10,248 nt of DNA from Euperipatoides rowelli (Eukaryota; Onychophora; Udeonychophora; Euonychophora; Peripatopsidae). Of the stretch, positions 1 to 8,287 are shown in pieces. Both the position numbers and the translations under genes were made by a program. Below the pieces are notes generated by a model, which worked only from the letters and a program-made list of their open reading frames with translations, ran no database searches and had not been told where the DNA came from. Position 1 is the stretch's first letter. Each line of letters opens with the position of its first letter. The DNA lies in the NCBI GenBank assembly GCA_003024985.2, contig PXIH01S0007957.1. One strand, written 5' to 3'.

Positions 1-900
1 CCTAAAAATAAAAGATGCAAATGAATTCTAAACTCCTGGAAAATAAATTTAAAAAAAAACAAACTTAACCTTATGTAGAGTGTAAATGACCGATGAAATG
101 TTGAAATTGAATGGTCTTAATATTTTCAGTTAGTAAATATAATCTTATACATTTTTATAATTTTTAAAGGAAGATAAACATGCTTACATCATGATGAAGT
201 GCAGTGGATAAAATGCCACTGTTTTTAGCCTTGTTTTTGAATTTTTCAAGAAAAGTACACATCACTAAGTCTCGACAATTTCTTTAATGTAGTCTGTCTA
301 CAACAATATTTTCATGTAGGCTACAATATAAATAGTGCAGGTTTATACTGTATGCACAATTGTCAAGTCTAATTACTAATTTCTTGACTATCAGTCATTC
401 TTTTTTCTTTGCTATTAATGCAGGAAGATGAAATGTACTTGACTTGTACTAATTTTTTTTAAAATAAATAATAAAAGTATGTTAGAAAAAATGCTTTTCT
501 ATCATTTAGTTTTTAAATTATCTTTATAATTTATCAAAGCTTATTTAGATTGGGCTATGCACATCATTTTTTTTTTTTTTTTTTAACTTTTTTTCAGCTA
601 CAAGCATAATATAATCATAATAGTTATAAAGCTTTAGTAATTGAAATATGTATTGGCTTAGCTTAGGACAATAAAATAAATAGTGCAAAAAAACACCCAT
701 TTGGATTTTTTTTTTTTTTTTACATTTGACGGTTTTTACATTTAGTTCCAGTATTTAATGTGTTTTAACTTATTTAATGTGCATAAGAGACGGTCGAATA
801 ATAGTAGTACTGGGTAATTATAAAATCTCTATACATTTTATTGATATTATTAAATCTATTTCTTTTGCATGCAATGTGAAACAATGCTAACAGAAGAAAG
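1..900. other. AT-rich non-coding flank
   Basis: No open frame with coding character is visible on either strand. The stretch is AT-rich and holds two long T runs: 18 T at 567-584 and 16 T at 706-721. A 10-bp palindrome TTGCATGCAA lies at 865-874. One copy each of the recurring words TAGGCTA (317-323) and TACTGTA (346-352) is present. It could be intergenic DNA or part of an intron of the downstream gene; the sequence does not decide between these. Confidence 0.6.
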
Positions 901-914
901 AACAGCTGTTTGTG

Positions 915-952
915 GAAGTCCACCCACACATGTTCATGTGTGGGTGGACTTC
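915..952. repeat. Perfect 18-bp-arm palindrome
   Basis: The left arm 915-932 is exactly the reverse complement of the right arm 935-952, separated only by TT (933-934). The arms carry GAAGTCCACCCACACATG and its complement, which is more GC-rich than the surroundings. A shorter 10-bp palindrome AACAGCTGTT lies just upstream at 901-910. A two-base loop is too short for an ordinary microRNA precursor. The structure may be a cruciform-forming palindrome, two transposon ends joined head to head, or a template-switch product. Its position just before a transposase relic favours a transposon-related origin, but the arms do not match that element's likely terminus. Confidence 0.9.
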
Positions 953-959
953 ACCTCTT

Positions 960-1270
960 AAATTCAGAAAAACCATGCCCCACCAGGCTTTTGCAGATGA
1001 ATTCCTCGGATGCCGGACATAACATCACAAATCATTCAAAGTATACAGGAAGTGACCACACTTAGCCAGTCACTGAAATTACACCAGCTATTTTGGAGAG
1101 GGCTTTTCGGGCTGTGGTGGAGTACTTGCAGCTGTGCCTATACGTGCAAGGTGGTCACATTGAGTTATGATTATCTGTCCTATTGTGATACTGTATATGT
1201 TTCAATAAATTTCTTGTGTAATAAAACCTATTTATGCCGAAATGTATAGTGACTTTATAATCGCTCTGTA
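960..1270 (+). mobile_element. Decayed 3' end of an IS630/Tc1-mariner-type transposon
   Basis: Three things support this call. First, a transposase-like C-terminus ends at 1168-1170. Second, AATAAA signals follow at 1204-1209 and 1220-1225. Third, a plausible terminal inverted repeat ends at 1270. Read on the minus strand, the terminus begins TACAGAGCG and continues AAGTCACTATACATTTCG after a short gap. That resembles the TACAGGGTG...-type ends common in arthropod elements of this superfamily, which insert at TA. TATA follows at 1269-1272. The matching 5' terminus is not seen, so the element is truncated. The family call rests on remembered patterns, not on a search. Confidence 0.5.
1066..1170 (+). 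pseudogene. Transposase C-terminal relic (IS630/Tc1-mariner type)
   Basis: This frame is open for 34 codons and ends at TGA 1168-1170. It contains TEITPAILERAF, then hydrophobic residues at helical spacing, then LCLYVQGGHIEL and the stop. Transposases of this superfamily commonly end in the same arrangement: an ITP motif starting a last helix, a Cys, then G-x-H-x-E close to the terminus. A TAG at 1063-1065 breaks the frame just upstream. The overlapping second frame from 1010 (start MPDITSQIIQSIQEV) may hold the frameshifted preceding segment. The DDE/D catalytic region is absent, so no function is expected. It could be a chance match, but the position before an inferred transposon terminus makes that less likely. 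Confidence 0.5.
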
Positions 1271-2570
1271 TATATCTTCCCATTCTTGTTTGTATTGTAC
1301 CTCACTTGGTGCCACTTAAATGACTACATTAGATATTAGCAGAAAGGGGCTGCTCAATTCAACTTGGTCAGACTAGATATTTTGTTTTCATACATGTTTT
1401 GAAAGTACTCTTAAGAGAGAGAGAGAGAGAGGAATATAACAGTAGTCAATCAGTTGTAGTTTGTATCAGTGGCTTGCTTTGTACTTTGAAATTTTTTTCT
1501 TCGTGAAAGTTTTAACATATACAAATTATGTAGCTATTTAGTGAAAATTTGGCTGATTTAAAGTGATTATTTAATTCTTGATAATGAAAAATGGCACTTC
1601 ACTTAGTGCTAATTATGAAGATAACGATGCTTTATTAATACTGTATGACGCTTGTCGATCGTTTTTTTATTTAAAGTCAGGCTTGGTTGGCTTTGATATC
1701 TTGACATCGATCTGTTTAGCTGATTGATGTTGGAAAGTATTGACAGTTATTGACATTCAGTTAGAAATGACTGTTTAGCCTTCTCTTGTTAGTAATGGTT
1801 TTTATCTAATCTGGTTGTCATTTTAGATTTATTGTTTTTGTTTTGCTTGACAAAATTAATTTTTTTTTCTCAAAAATATAGAATGTTAGAAATTATTACA
1901 GCACCACAGTTAATTGAAATGCTTACTTTAATTGGGGATAAATACACAATTTTGTCACAGCAGCTTTATTTGAACTACCTACAGTATATGTTTTACCTTT
2001 TAGTAGGCTATATACAGTATAGTTTCTATTGTATTAGACATTGTAGGATACTTATATTTTAGTAAACTATGGATTTTAATGTAATTGAAAATTTTTCATG
2101 CGACACAAAATCAAAAAGACAATTTTTTTAAAAGTTGACATCAACATTTATGAAAGTGCTTTACTTAGAATTTTTGGTATTGAAATACAGTAATTTTAGC
2201 CAATTTTTTTTTTTTTTTGTATAACGAAGAATATAACTTTTGCATGTTTTTTATTTTAGTCCTTGCTGTTGACGGGTATTCTGCAATATTTAAAGTTTAA
2301 AATATTTTTGTTACATATACTGTACCTTTTAAATTAAAGATCCTTGAACTTTCCAAAATATATTAATTGGGCTATTTATAATGAGATTCCTAGTTTTATA
2401 TTATACTAAACTGTTTAATTATTGAATTGTGGTATATTTTCTAATAAACAATTGATAAGTTTTAAAATTAAGAAATTTTAAAAAGCTGGATATGGTTTAA
2501 ATTTTACAATTTATGCCCTTGTTTGTTATATAAAATTTAGTATAGACTAGTTTATATTTTGCTTGCGAGA
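1271..2570. other. AT-rich non-coding stretch, possible 5'-UTR intron
   Basis: No coding region is convincing here. Short open frames, such as one at 1832-2062, have AT-driven composition and no recognisable domain. The stretch carries an (AG)9 microsatellite at 1414-1431 and several copies of TACTGTA or TACAGTA (1639, 1980, 2013, 2186, 2318). It ends just before a good branch point and splice acceptor, so at least its 3' part is probably intron. No upstream exon or donor site could be assigned. Confidence 0.5.
1414..1431. repeat. (AG)9 microsatellite
   Basis: Nine uninterrupted AG units lie in otherwise AT-rich DNA. This is a simple repeat and likely to vary in length between individuals. 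Confidence 0.95.
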
Positions 2571-2595
2571 CTGATGTAAAGCTATTTTATTGCAG
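2571..2595 (+). other. Probable branch point and 3' splice acceptor
   Basis: CTGAT at 2571-2575 fits the metazoan branch-point consensus. It is followed by a T-rich segment and TTGCAG ending at 2595. Composition changes from AT-rich to GC-richer at this boundary, as expected for an exon start. In vertebrates ZC3H10 has its coding sequence in one exon preceded by non-coding 5' sequence, which fits. An alternative is a nearby transcription start with no intron. Confidence 0.6.
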
Positions 2596-2693
2596 CTGCC
2601 TTTGGTATCAGCGGCGTGTGCACAGATCGGACGCAGCATTAGCACTGTTCGCTTAAGACTTGCAGCGGTTAAAGCAGCGCTCATTATAAAGCC
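2596..2693 (+). other. ZC3H10 5' UTR segment
   Basis: This GC-richer stretch lies between the acceptor and the start codon. An in-frame TAA at 2670-2672 lies eight codons before the ATG, so the protein cannot extend further upstream. The start context is GCCATG with G at -3, a good initiation site. Confidence 0.6.
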
Positions 2694-3746
2694 ATGTCTG
2701 ATAAAAATGCCAGTAATGGAGATGGAGATAAGGAAAACATCTGCAGAGACTTTTTGCGTAATGTCTGCAAGAGAGGGCTTCGTTGTAAGTATCGTCACGC
2801 TGAACCTTCTGAAGCTGAAGAGTTGGGACGACAGCAGGATCTTGTATTTTGTCACGATTTCCAAAATCGAGAATGCCGGCGCAATAATTGTAGATTTATT
2901 CATTGTAGCCGTGAGGAGGAAGAATATTACAAGCTAGCAGGAGAACTTCCTCCAAGTCTTGCAAATGCTTTGTCTAGTAAAGGTTTTGGTAGATCAGATT
3001 CAGGATTCAGTAGGGGTGAAGTGCCCATTTGTAAAGANAACTTGAAAGGTGAATGTCGCCGAGGATATCAATGCAAATATAGACATGTTAGCTCATCGGA
3101 ATATAATATGGAAAGTCGCCCTCATGGCCGACGATCATTTAGTGATCGTTTTGATAACTTTGATTCTTTTGATGATTATGATATGTATGAAAGAGATGCT
3201 AAACGCAGAAGGTCAGATGTAGAATTGTTTGGTTTTGAATCTCTTCATCACCCCCAAAGACAACCTGATTATTTTTTTATTGAAGAAGAAAATAAAATAC
3301 TGCGCGGTCGAGTTGAGGAATTTAAGAAACAAGTATCTGATTTATCAGCAACAAATGAAGTTTTACTAGAGCAAAATGCCCGTCTGAGACTGAGCAAATC
3401 CACTGCTTCGGTTCCAGTTAGTCAGGCTTTGGCGCAGCATACTATAACCTCAAATGCAGCAACAATTGTTCTGAGAGAACCTTTGACAGAAGACGTCAAA
3501 TCGCATCGTATTGCTCAGGAATTGGCGCCCCAGCAAGGTATTGCAGCTATCGTGCCTGTATCTTTAGCGCAGGCCATTGCTCCTGTTTCTATAGCGCAAG
3601 CTATTCCCGCAGTTTCTTTGGCACAGAGCCTTGCCTCATTGAGTGGGTCAAACACATTAGCAGGTAATACAACCCCATTGGTATCTTATCCTATTGTTAC
3701 TCAGAGTATGCGAGCTGCTATGTCACAATCCAGCCATGCACATTAA
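2694..3746 (+). CDS. ZC3H10: Zinc finger CCCH domain-containing protein 10 orthologue
   Basis: The product is a 350-residue RNA-binding protein. Three CCCH fingers are intact: C17-C25-C31-H35 and C113-C121-C127-H131 (both C-x7-C-x5-C-x3-H), and C53-C61-C66-H70 (C-x7-C-x4-C-x3-H). Finger 1 (ICRDFLRNVCKRG), the FCHDFQN and CRFIH parts of finger 2, and GELPP after it match the vertebrate ZC3H10 family closely. A basic KRRR cluster (170-173) may be a nuclear signal. A coiled coil follows (about 196-233, including ATNEVLLEQNA), then three tandem units near PVSLAQAI (288-311) and a conserved tail, TPLVSYPIVTQSMR. In mammals ZC3H10 has been linked to pre-miRNA binding, mitochondrial regulation and UCP1 transcription; those roles are inferred here. 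The length is slightly below the mammalian form. An N at 3038 leaves residue 115 as Asp or Glu, and Asp is expected from the family. Residue 116 is Asn where the family usually has Phe. An in-frame upstream stop supports the start. Confidence 0.97.
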   Translation: MSDKNASNGDGDKENICRDFLRNVCKRGLRCKYRHAEPSEAEELGRQQDLVFCHDFQNRECRRNNCRFIHCSREEEEYYKLAGELPPSLANALSSKGFGRSDSGFSRGEVPICKXNLKGECRRGYQCKYRHVSSSEYNMESRPHGRRSFSDRFDNFDSFDDYDMYERDAKRRRSDVELFGFESLHHPQRQPDYFFIEEENKILRGRVEEFKKQVSDLSATNEVLLEQNARLRLSKSTASVPVSQALAQHTITSNAATIVLREPLTEDVKSHRIAQELAPQQGIAAIVPVSLAQAIAPVSIAQAIPAVSLAQSLASLSGSNTLAGNTTPLVSYPIVTQSMRAAMSQSSHAH

Positions 3747-3794
3747 TTGACATTTATCATCATTACTCCCACCCCCTCAAATTTTTTTTTCTGA

Positions 3795-3845
3795 AATAAA
3801 TGTATGCAAATATTAATTGTATTGGTTATAAATAATCAAAATAAA
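3795..3845 (+). terminator. Proximal poly(A) signals
   Basis: AATAAA occurs at 3795-3800 and 3840-3845, within 100 nt of the ZC3H10 stop codon. GT- and T-rich sequence (TTGTATTGGTTAT) lies between them. They would give a short 3' UTR. Confidence 0.55.
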
Positions 3846-5651
3846 TTGCTGCATTTTGGTAATATAAGGAGTTTTTTTTTTAATTTTAGAAAGGAGATTT
3901 GTAGTTTGTAGACATTTTATTTAGTTATATTATTGTTTTCTTTGTTTTAAGTTTATACAATGGCTAAAGTTATTTCAATTAAAATTAAGAACAAAACATT
4001 TTTATTTCAAGACTTCAACTATGCAATCAGTCCTTAAAAAAATACAAAATCACCCTTTTCCTAAATGGCATGCATAGACCTAGAGAAATTAGTTTATCTC
4101 TAAATTTACATGGTTTAACTGTTAACTTTGGTATTTATTTTTAACTCGTAGTTACTCTGGGTAGGTTCTATTTCAAAATGTGATTCCTGAGACCAAATTT
4201 AAATATCAGTATCTTAATTTTGAATATTTATGAAATAGGTTACTAGCAGATCCACTTATATTGTAATTATAATATACTGTAAGTAGTTATTTGAAGTTTA
4301 ATAATAAATTTTAGCAATACAAAATTGTCTACTTAAAAATTTATATACAGTATATTTCGCTTAAATAATGATGTTCACACAAATCTCCTTATTTAATTTT
4401 ATGATTTTTTTTAAAAAAAGGCCTATACCATACTCACTGTATTACAAAGTACTTTATTATAAAATGTATTGTATACATTTTTGTCATGTTTAATGGTAAG
4501 TCTTTTCATTATTATTTTTCCCTCCTGAAACATTGCAAAATTACTTGCAAAAATATTCTTTTAAAATAATATTTTAAGAATTTGGTGCCAGGAATATCTT
4601 ATTTATCAAAAGGCTTTTAAAAACAATGCTTTCCAAAGTAATAATTTTTAGTACTGATATTTTTTTGTTATATTCTATGTAAATGTTTTTTTTTTTTTTT
4701 AACCTTAGGCTATATAAATTTGAATTGTGGGTGAATGTGATTTTCTAATGAAATGTTAAGCCTTTTAAAATTGAATGAAGTTTTAAAGGTGAGGGTTTTT
4801 TAAAAAAAAAAAATTGCTATACTGTTAAGCTTTTTAAATATTAAATGACAGTATCACAAATATTTTTAATATTTTTGATTATTTCTAAGATAGAGCTTTT
4901 TGATTACCAATCAAACTTAAGTGTTCTTATGTGGAATTTAACTATGGATAGCGTTTTTACATTTATATTTTAACCTATGAAGCTATTATAATTATATTCT
5001 CAGACTTTTTCTATGACTGATGCTACTGAAAAAAAATATTAATGGAAAAAAAAAATGTAACCATTTGTCATTGAATATTTCTTTTATTAGCATTTTATGT
5101 AGCCTGCTGTTTCTGTAGAATATAAGTTAAGAAAGAAGGGAAATTGGTTATTTGAATGATTAATTTTAACCTCCGTCCCCTCCCCTCTATGCCAAAAAAG
5201 AAAAAAAAAACCAATACTCTGAGATTATGATTTTCTAAATGACTATGAAATTGCCTATTCACATTTTTTTTGCATGTTTTTTTTAATGTTTTGTATGCAT
5301 TTCATATACTGTAACTGTCCAAATTGTGTGTATACATTTATGCATACAGAGAGGACATTTATTTTATATGCATCTAGCCTATTCAAATTTTCAATGCTTG
5401 TTTACTGTTATACAAATTTTATGAAAATAATTTACTGTAAGCTTTCTTTCTGTTAGCTAAATATAATTTTAAATTAAAATTGCTTGAAGATTTTGCTTTA
5501 ATTTGTCTTAAAAAACTATATAATTATACAAATTTTTGTTTTGATTCACATCGGAGTAGTGTTCCAAATGTTCTTCAAAGTGAACCAGTTTGTATTCAAT
5601 TTTTCAGCAAGTTTATTTGTAATTTGTTTATATGATTAAAAATTGTATTTT

Positions 5652-5681
5652 AATAAAGCGGCGTTTCTTCTTTTTTTTTTT
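5652..5681 (+). terminator. Distal poly(A) signal with T-rich downstream element
   Basis: AATAAA at 5652-5657 is followed by GCGGCGTTTCTTC and then a run of T to 5681. This is the best-formed signal plus downstream element after the ZC3H10 stop and may define a long alternative 3' UTR. Confidence 0.45.
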
Positions 5682-5685
5682 AACA

Positions 5686-7189
5686 ACCAGCTATAATTTT
5701 AATTATTTATTGTAGGCTACCATGTAATTTAAAACATTTTATAGTGTTATTAAGTTTGAAAGGATTAAATACTTATTGTTGAATTACCATTTTAAAAGTG
5801 GGAAATCAATTGCTGGCAATTATTGGGTTACTGTAGCTATAGCCTATTAAAGTTTTTACAAAGTAGACCAAAACATGAAATTAGGCATACATTTTTTTAA
5901 GGTCTACTTTAATTAGAAAAATACTGATCCTACAATTTATTGAAGACCCTTTTGTGTTTCCCTTTTCAATATTGTAGCACACAACTTAAAATTGGAGATA
6001 AAACTTGCCACAGCCAAAAATAATAGAACTACTGTACATGAATAGGGTGTGAATTTGACAATGAGCAAATTATTTTTGGAAAATAATATAGCTAGTACTG
6101 CTAGTGACTTTTTTTTCCCTACTAATTATCAAACATTACCTTTTGTTCTGTGTCAAAATTAGCTGATCTTGTATACAGTATATGAATTTTATTGATGCTA
6201 TTAATATGAGGATATATTATTGTGTTTTACCATGTTGCAACAAGTCTATTTTGACATGCTTATACTTTCTAATTTTAATTATTAAAATCGTTTTCTAACA
6301 CGACAGAAATTAAAAGAAAAATTATCTGGATCTTTGGCCCAAAAGAATATAACATCCATTACACATAATTTAAAGATAAAGTTGTTAAAAAATGAATGAA
6401 CTAGGATGTAAAAGTCGTTATAAATAATAACCATTATATATGCTTGAACTAGGGAAATGGCATTATCTTAGTTCTAGCCATAAAGGTAAAATGTAATGGA
6501 TTTTTCAATTTTTTTTAAATATTGATTTTCAAAGATAATTACTAAAAGAAATTCAACTGCAAACAATAAAATTTAAAATGCATTAAAAAAAAGTTACTTA
6601 AAGATTATATTAAGACTTGTTATCCTGTCGGATTACAAATTGAAGATTTCACATTTTTTCGAGTCTGAAATTAATTTGATGACGAGAGTCTCTACAGCTG
6701 TTTTCTTTGTAATGATTTAACATGTAAATAGAAGTATGTTCAACTTATATTAAAGGTCATTTTGATTTTTTTTTAAAAAAATTGGACTATAATAGCACAA
6801 AGGATGAATTTGATTATGGTTTTTTTACATTTTAGTCCATAGGATTTTCAGCTGACAAAGATGCAAATATTCTATAAAATGTAGCAAGCTGTATTCATTT
6901 CTAGTCTATGACCACAAAATATCTCCTGGTGTATACAGTGAACAATGTTTTAAGGGGGAGGAGCTAAAGACAATTATTTTAAAAATTGAATTATAAATAA
7001 CACTATTTTTTTTCTAGTGGATATTTTTTTTTAATAAAAATATAAAATCCATTAGATTTGACCTTTAATGTGGTTGACCCTCTAGTTATTCTATCTGAAA
7101 TTTGTTATCTAGTCTAAGGACAAAATTCCAGAAAAGGACTTGAGAGTCCATGGCAAATTTATTAAGGAGTACAGATCTGCACTCTATGA
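5686..7189. other. AT-rich non-coding stretch
   Basis: No gene is seen. The only structure is an 11-bp inverted pair: ATTAAAGGTCA at 6749-6759 and its complement at 7059-7069, about 300 bp apart. It contains the AGGTCA nuclear-receptor half-site word. The last three TACTGTA/TACAGTA copies in the window are here (5829, 6030, 6174); none follow up to 10248. Confidence 0.6.
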
Positions 7190-7560
7190 CAGTGATGGTG
7201 AACCTATGATGTGCCACTAGGTGGCACACGGACATGGGTTGGATGGCACACATGCATATGTAGTATTGTATATGTAATAAATAGCAAATATATGTGAAAC
7301 TGATAATATTGCACCAAATATGGTGGATAAACAATGGTTATGAAATTTCTTAGTGAAAAAATTCAGCACCCTTTTGTGTAGTTCTACTCTCGAGTATGAA
7401 GTCATTTGAAAGTGAACTCGAAGGTAACTAAATTGTGAACTTTATATCGGCACATGCTCTAAATAATCGCCAGCTCTTGAAGATGTTAGTCAAAGTCAAT
7501 TAGCAATATGGTATATATTTTATGTACAATAAAGTTGGCTGGCTGAGTTGTGGCACACTA
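7190..7560. mobile_element. hAT-type transposon terminus, non-autonomous remnant
   Basis: CAGTGATGGTGAACCTATG at 7190 matches the form of a widespread hAT terminal inverted repeat (CAGTGATGGCGAACCT-like). A subterminal hairpin follows, GTGCCAC (7211-7217) and GTGGCAC (7221-7227), as seen in that group. The eight bases before it, CTCTATGA, fit the nnnTAnnn target pattern of Buster-type hATs. TGGCACAC recurs at 7222-7229 and 7551-7558, the latter being where a 3' subterminal region could lie. No clean 3' terminus or second target copy was found, and no transposase frame is visible inside. The right boundary is therefore uncertain. Confidence 0.55.
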
Positions 7561-7930
7561 GACATTTTAGTCCTGAATGTTCTACTTTTTAGTAGGAAAT
7601 GTCCTTTTTGAAAATATTTCCTACTTTTTGTTAGATTTTTGACCTTTAACAAAATTTTGATAGCAAAACCTCTTCTCCATATAAGACTTTTTAACAATAA
7701 AAGGGGCTCTTGTAAAAGCAAGATTTGAGTTGTATTAATGATCAGGAATCTACAAATATTTAAATCAGTTATTATTTGGATTATAAATGAATAGTGAAGG
7801 GCACCAGTCAATATTTAGACTTCTGAGTTTTTGTACAATTTGTAATTACATCGGTATGGCTATCATATAGTGTTTAAAAGTTATCAGTCACTGCATTCTT
7901 TCACTTGTGACAGAAGAGCAAAGATTATAG
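7561..7930. other. Non-coding stretch with a short inverted repeat
   Basis: AGTAGGAAAT (7591-7600) and its complement (7616-7625) form a 10-bp stem with a 15-nt loop. TTAGATTTTTGACCTTTAA at about 7631-7649 repeats TTAGATTTGACCTTTAA at 7052-7068, apart from a two-base gap. A minus-strand open frame covers 7500-7811, but it spans the presumed hAT end, is lysine- and leucine-rich, and shows no recognisable domain. I do not call a gene. Confidence 0.5.
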
Positions 7931-7965
7931 ATTTTGTTAAATGGACATTCCCATTCTAACAAAAT
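7931..7965. repeat. Short imperfect hairpin
   Basis: ATTTTGTTAAATGG pairs with CCATTCTAACAAAAT, with one bulged base and a six-base loop. It sits immediately before a local GC-rich patch (about 7972-8080) that precedes the large foldback. Confidence 0.6.
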
Positions 7966-8031
7966 AATATTGACGGGGCCGAATGGCGGATCGGCTGTTT
8001 CTGCCTTTTTTTTCTCTGGGTATGAGTAAGT

Positions 8032-8287
8032 GGGAAGACTCCAGTTTACTCGCCCCCGGATATGGCCGCTACAACTGGCGTTAGACTTAAATCTAGTGAA
8101 CAAAGCACTGATGAATGCAGAAATGATGAAGGGAAAAGCTATAATATGTTTTATATAAGCTAAAACATTTTTGTTTACCCTTCATCTTTTCTGCTTTCGA
8201 TCAGTGCTTTGTTCACTAGATTTAATAGTATAGCCTAATGCTAGATGCAGTGGCCATATTGACGTCGAGTAAACTGGACTCTTGCCC
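8032..8287. repeat. Large imperfect foldback (inverted repeat)
   Basis: The left arm 8032-8133 is the approximate reverse complement of the right arm 8178-8287, with a 44-nt AT-rich spacer. Blocks of perfect identity include 8087-8112 against 8200-8225 (26 nt) and 8040-8052 against 8266-8278 (13 nt). The arms differ by substitutions, a gap of about 7 nt and a 1-nt gap, so the duplication is not recent. Each arm carries ATATGGCC pointing toward the centre. The left copy reads into a 33-codon frame at 8062-8163; the right copy stops after 11 codons. Possible origins are a foldback/MITE-type element or a head-to-head duplicated exon. I recognise no family. Confidence 0.85.

Larger units (their letters stand above)
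3747..5685 (+). other. Probable long 3' UTR of ZC3H10
   Basis: No coding frame of substance is seen. The stretch is very AT-rich, with T and A runs, several TACTGTA/TACAGTA words (4275, 4346, 5307, 5433) and TAGGCTA/TAGCCTA words (4706, 5375). Possible poly(A) signals occur early (3795, 3840, 4303) and late (5652). If the late one is used, the 3' UTR would be about 1.9 kb. If the early ones are used, most of this is intergenic. Confidence 0.4.

Noticed and set aside
915-960. Helitron 3' hairpin
   Set aside because: Helitron ends need CTRR shortly after the hairpin. The sequence after this palindrome is ACCTCTTAAA, with no CTRR.
1832-2062. 76-codon open frame on the plus strand
   Set aside because: Composition is dominated by AT-rich codons (Tyr, Phe, Leu, Ile), there is no domain, and it lies in a probable intron or flank.
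2547-2937. Open frames overlapping the start of ZC3H10 on both strands
   Set aside because: They are other-frame readings of the well-supported ZC3H10 exon.
5274-5456. 60-codon open frame in the putative 3' UTR
   Set aside because: Cys/Phe/Tyr-rich AT-driven sequence with no recognisable motif.
7086-7405. Two overlapping minus-strand open frames
   Set aside because: They cross the hAT terminus and its subterminal hairpin and show no transposase or other domain.
7500-7811. 103-codon minus-strand open frame
   Set aside because: It spans the presumed hAT end and a short inverted repeat, is Lys/Leu-rich, and has no domain I recognise. A translated search could overturn this.
7888-8103. 71-codon minus-strand open frame
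   Set aside because: It has no ATG at its 5' end and runs through the foldback arm and a hairpin. I see no family match.
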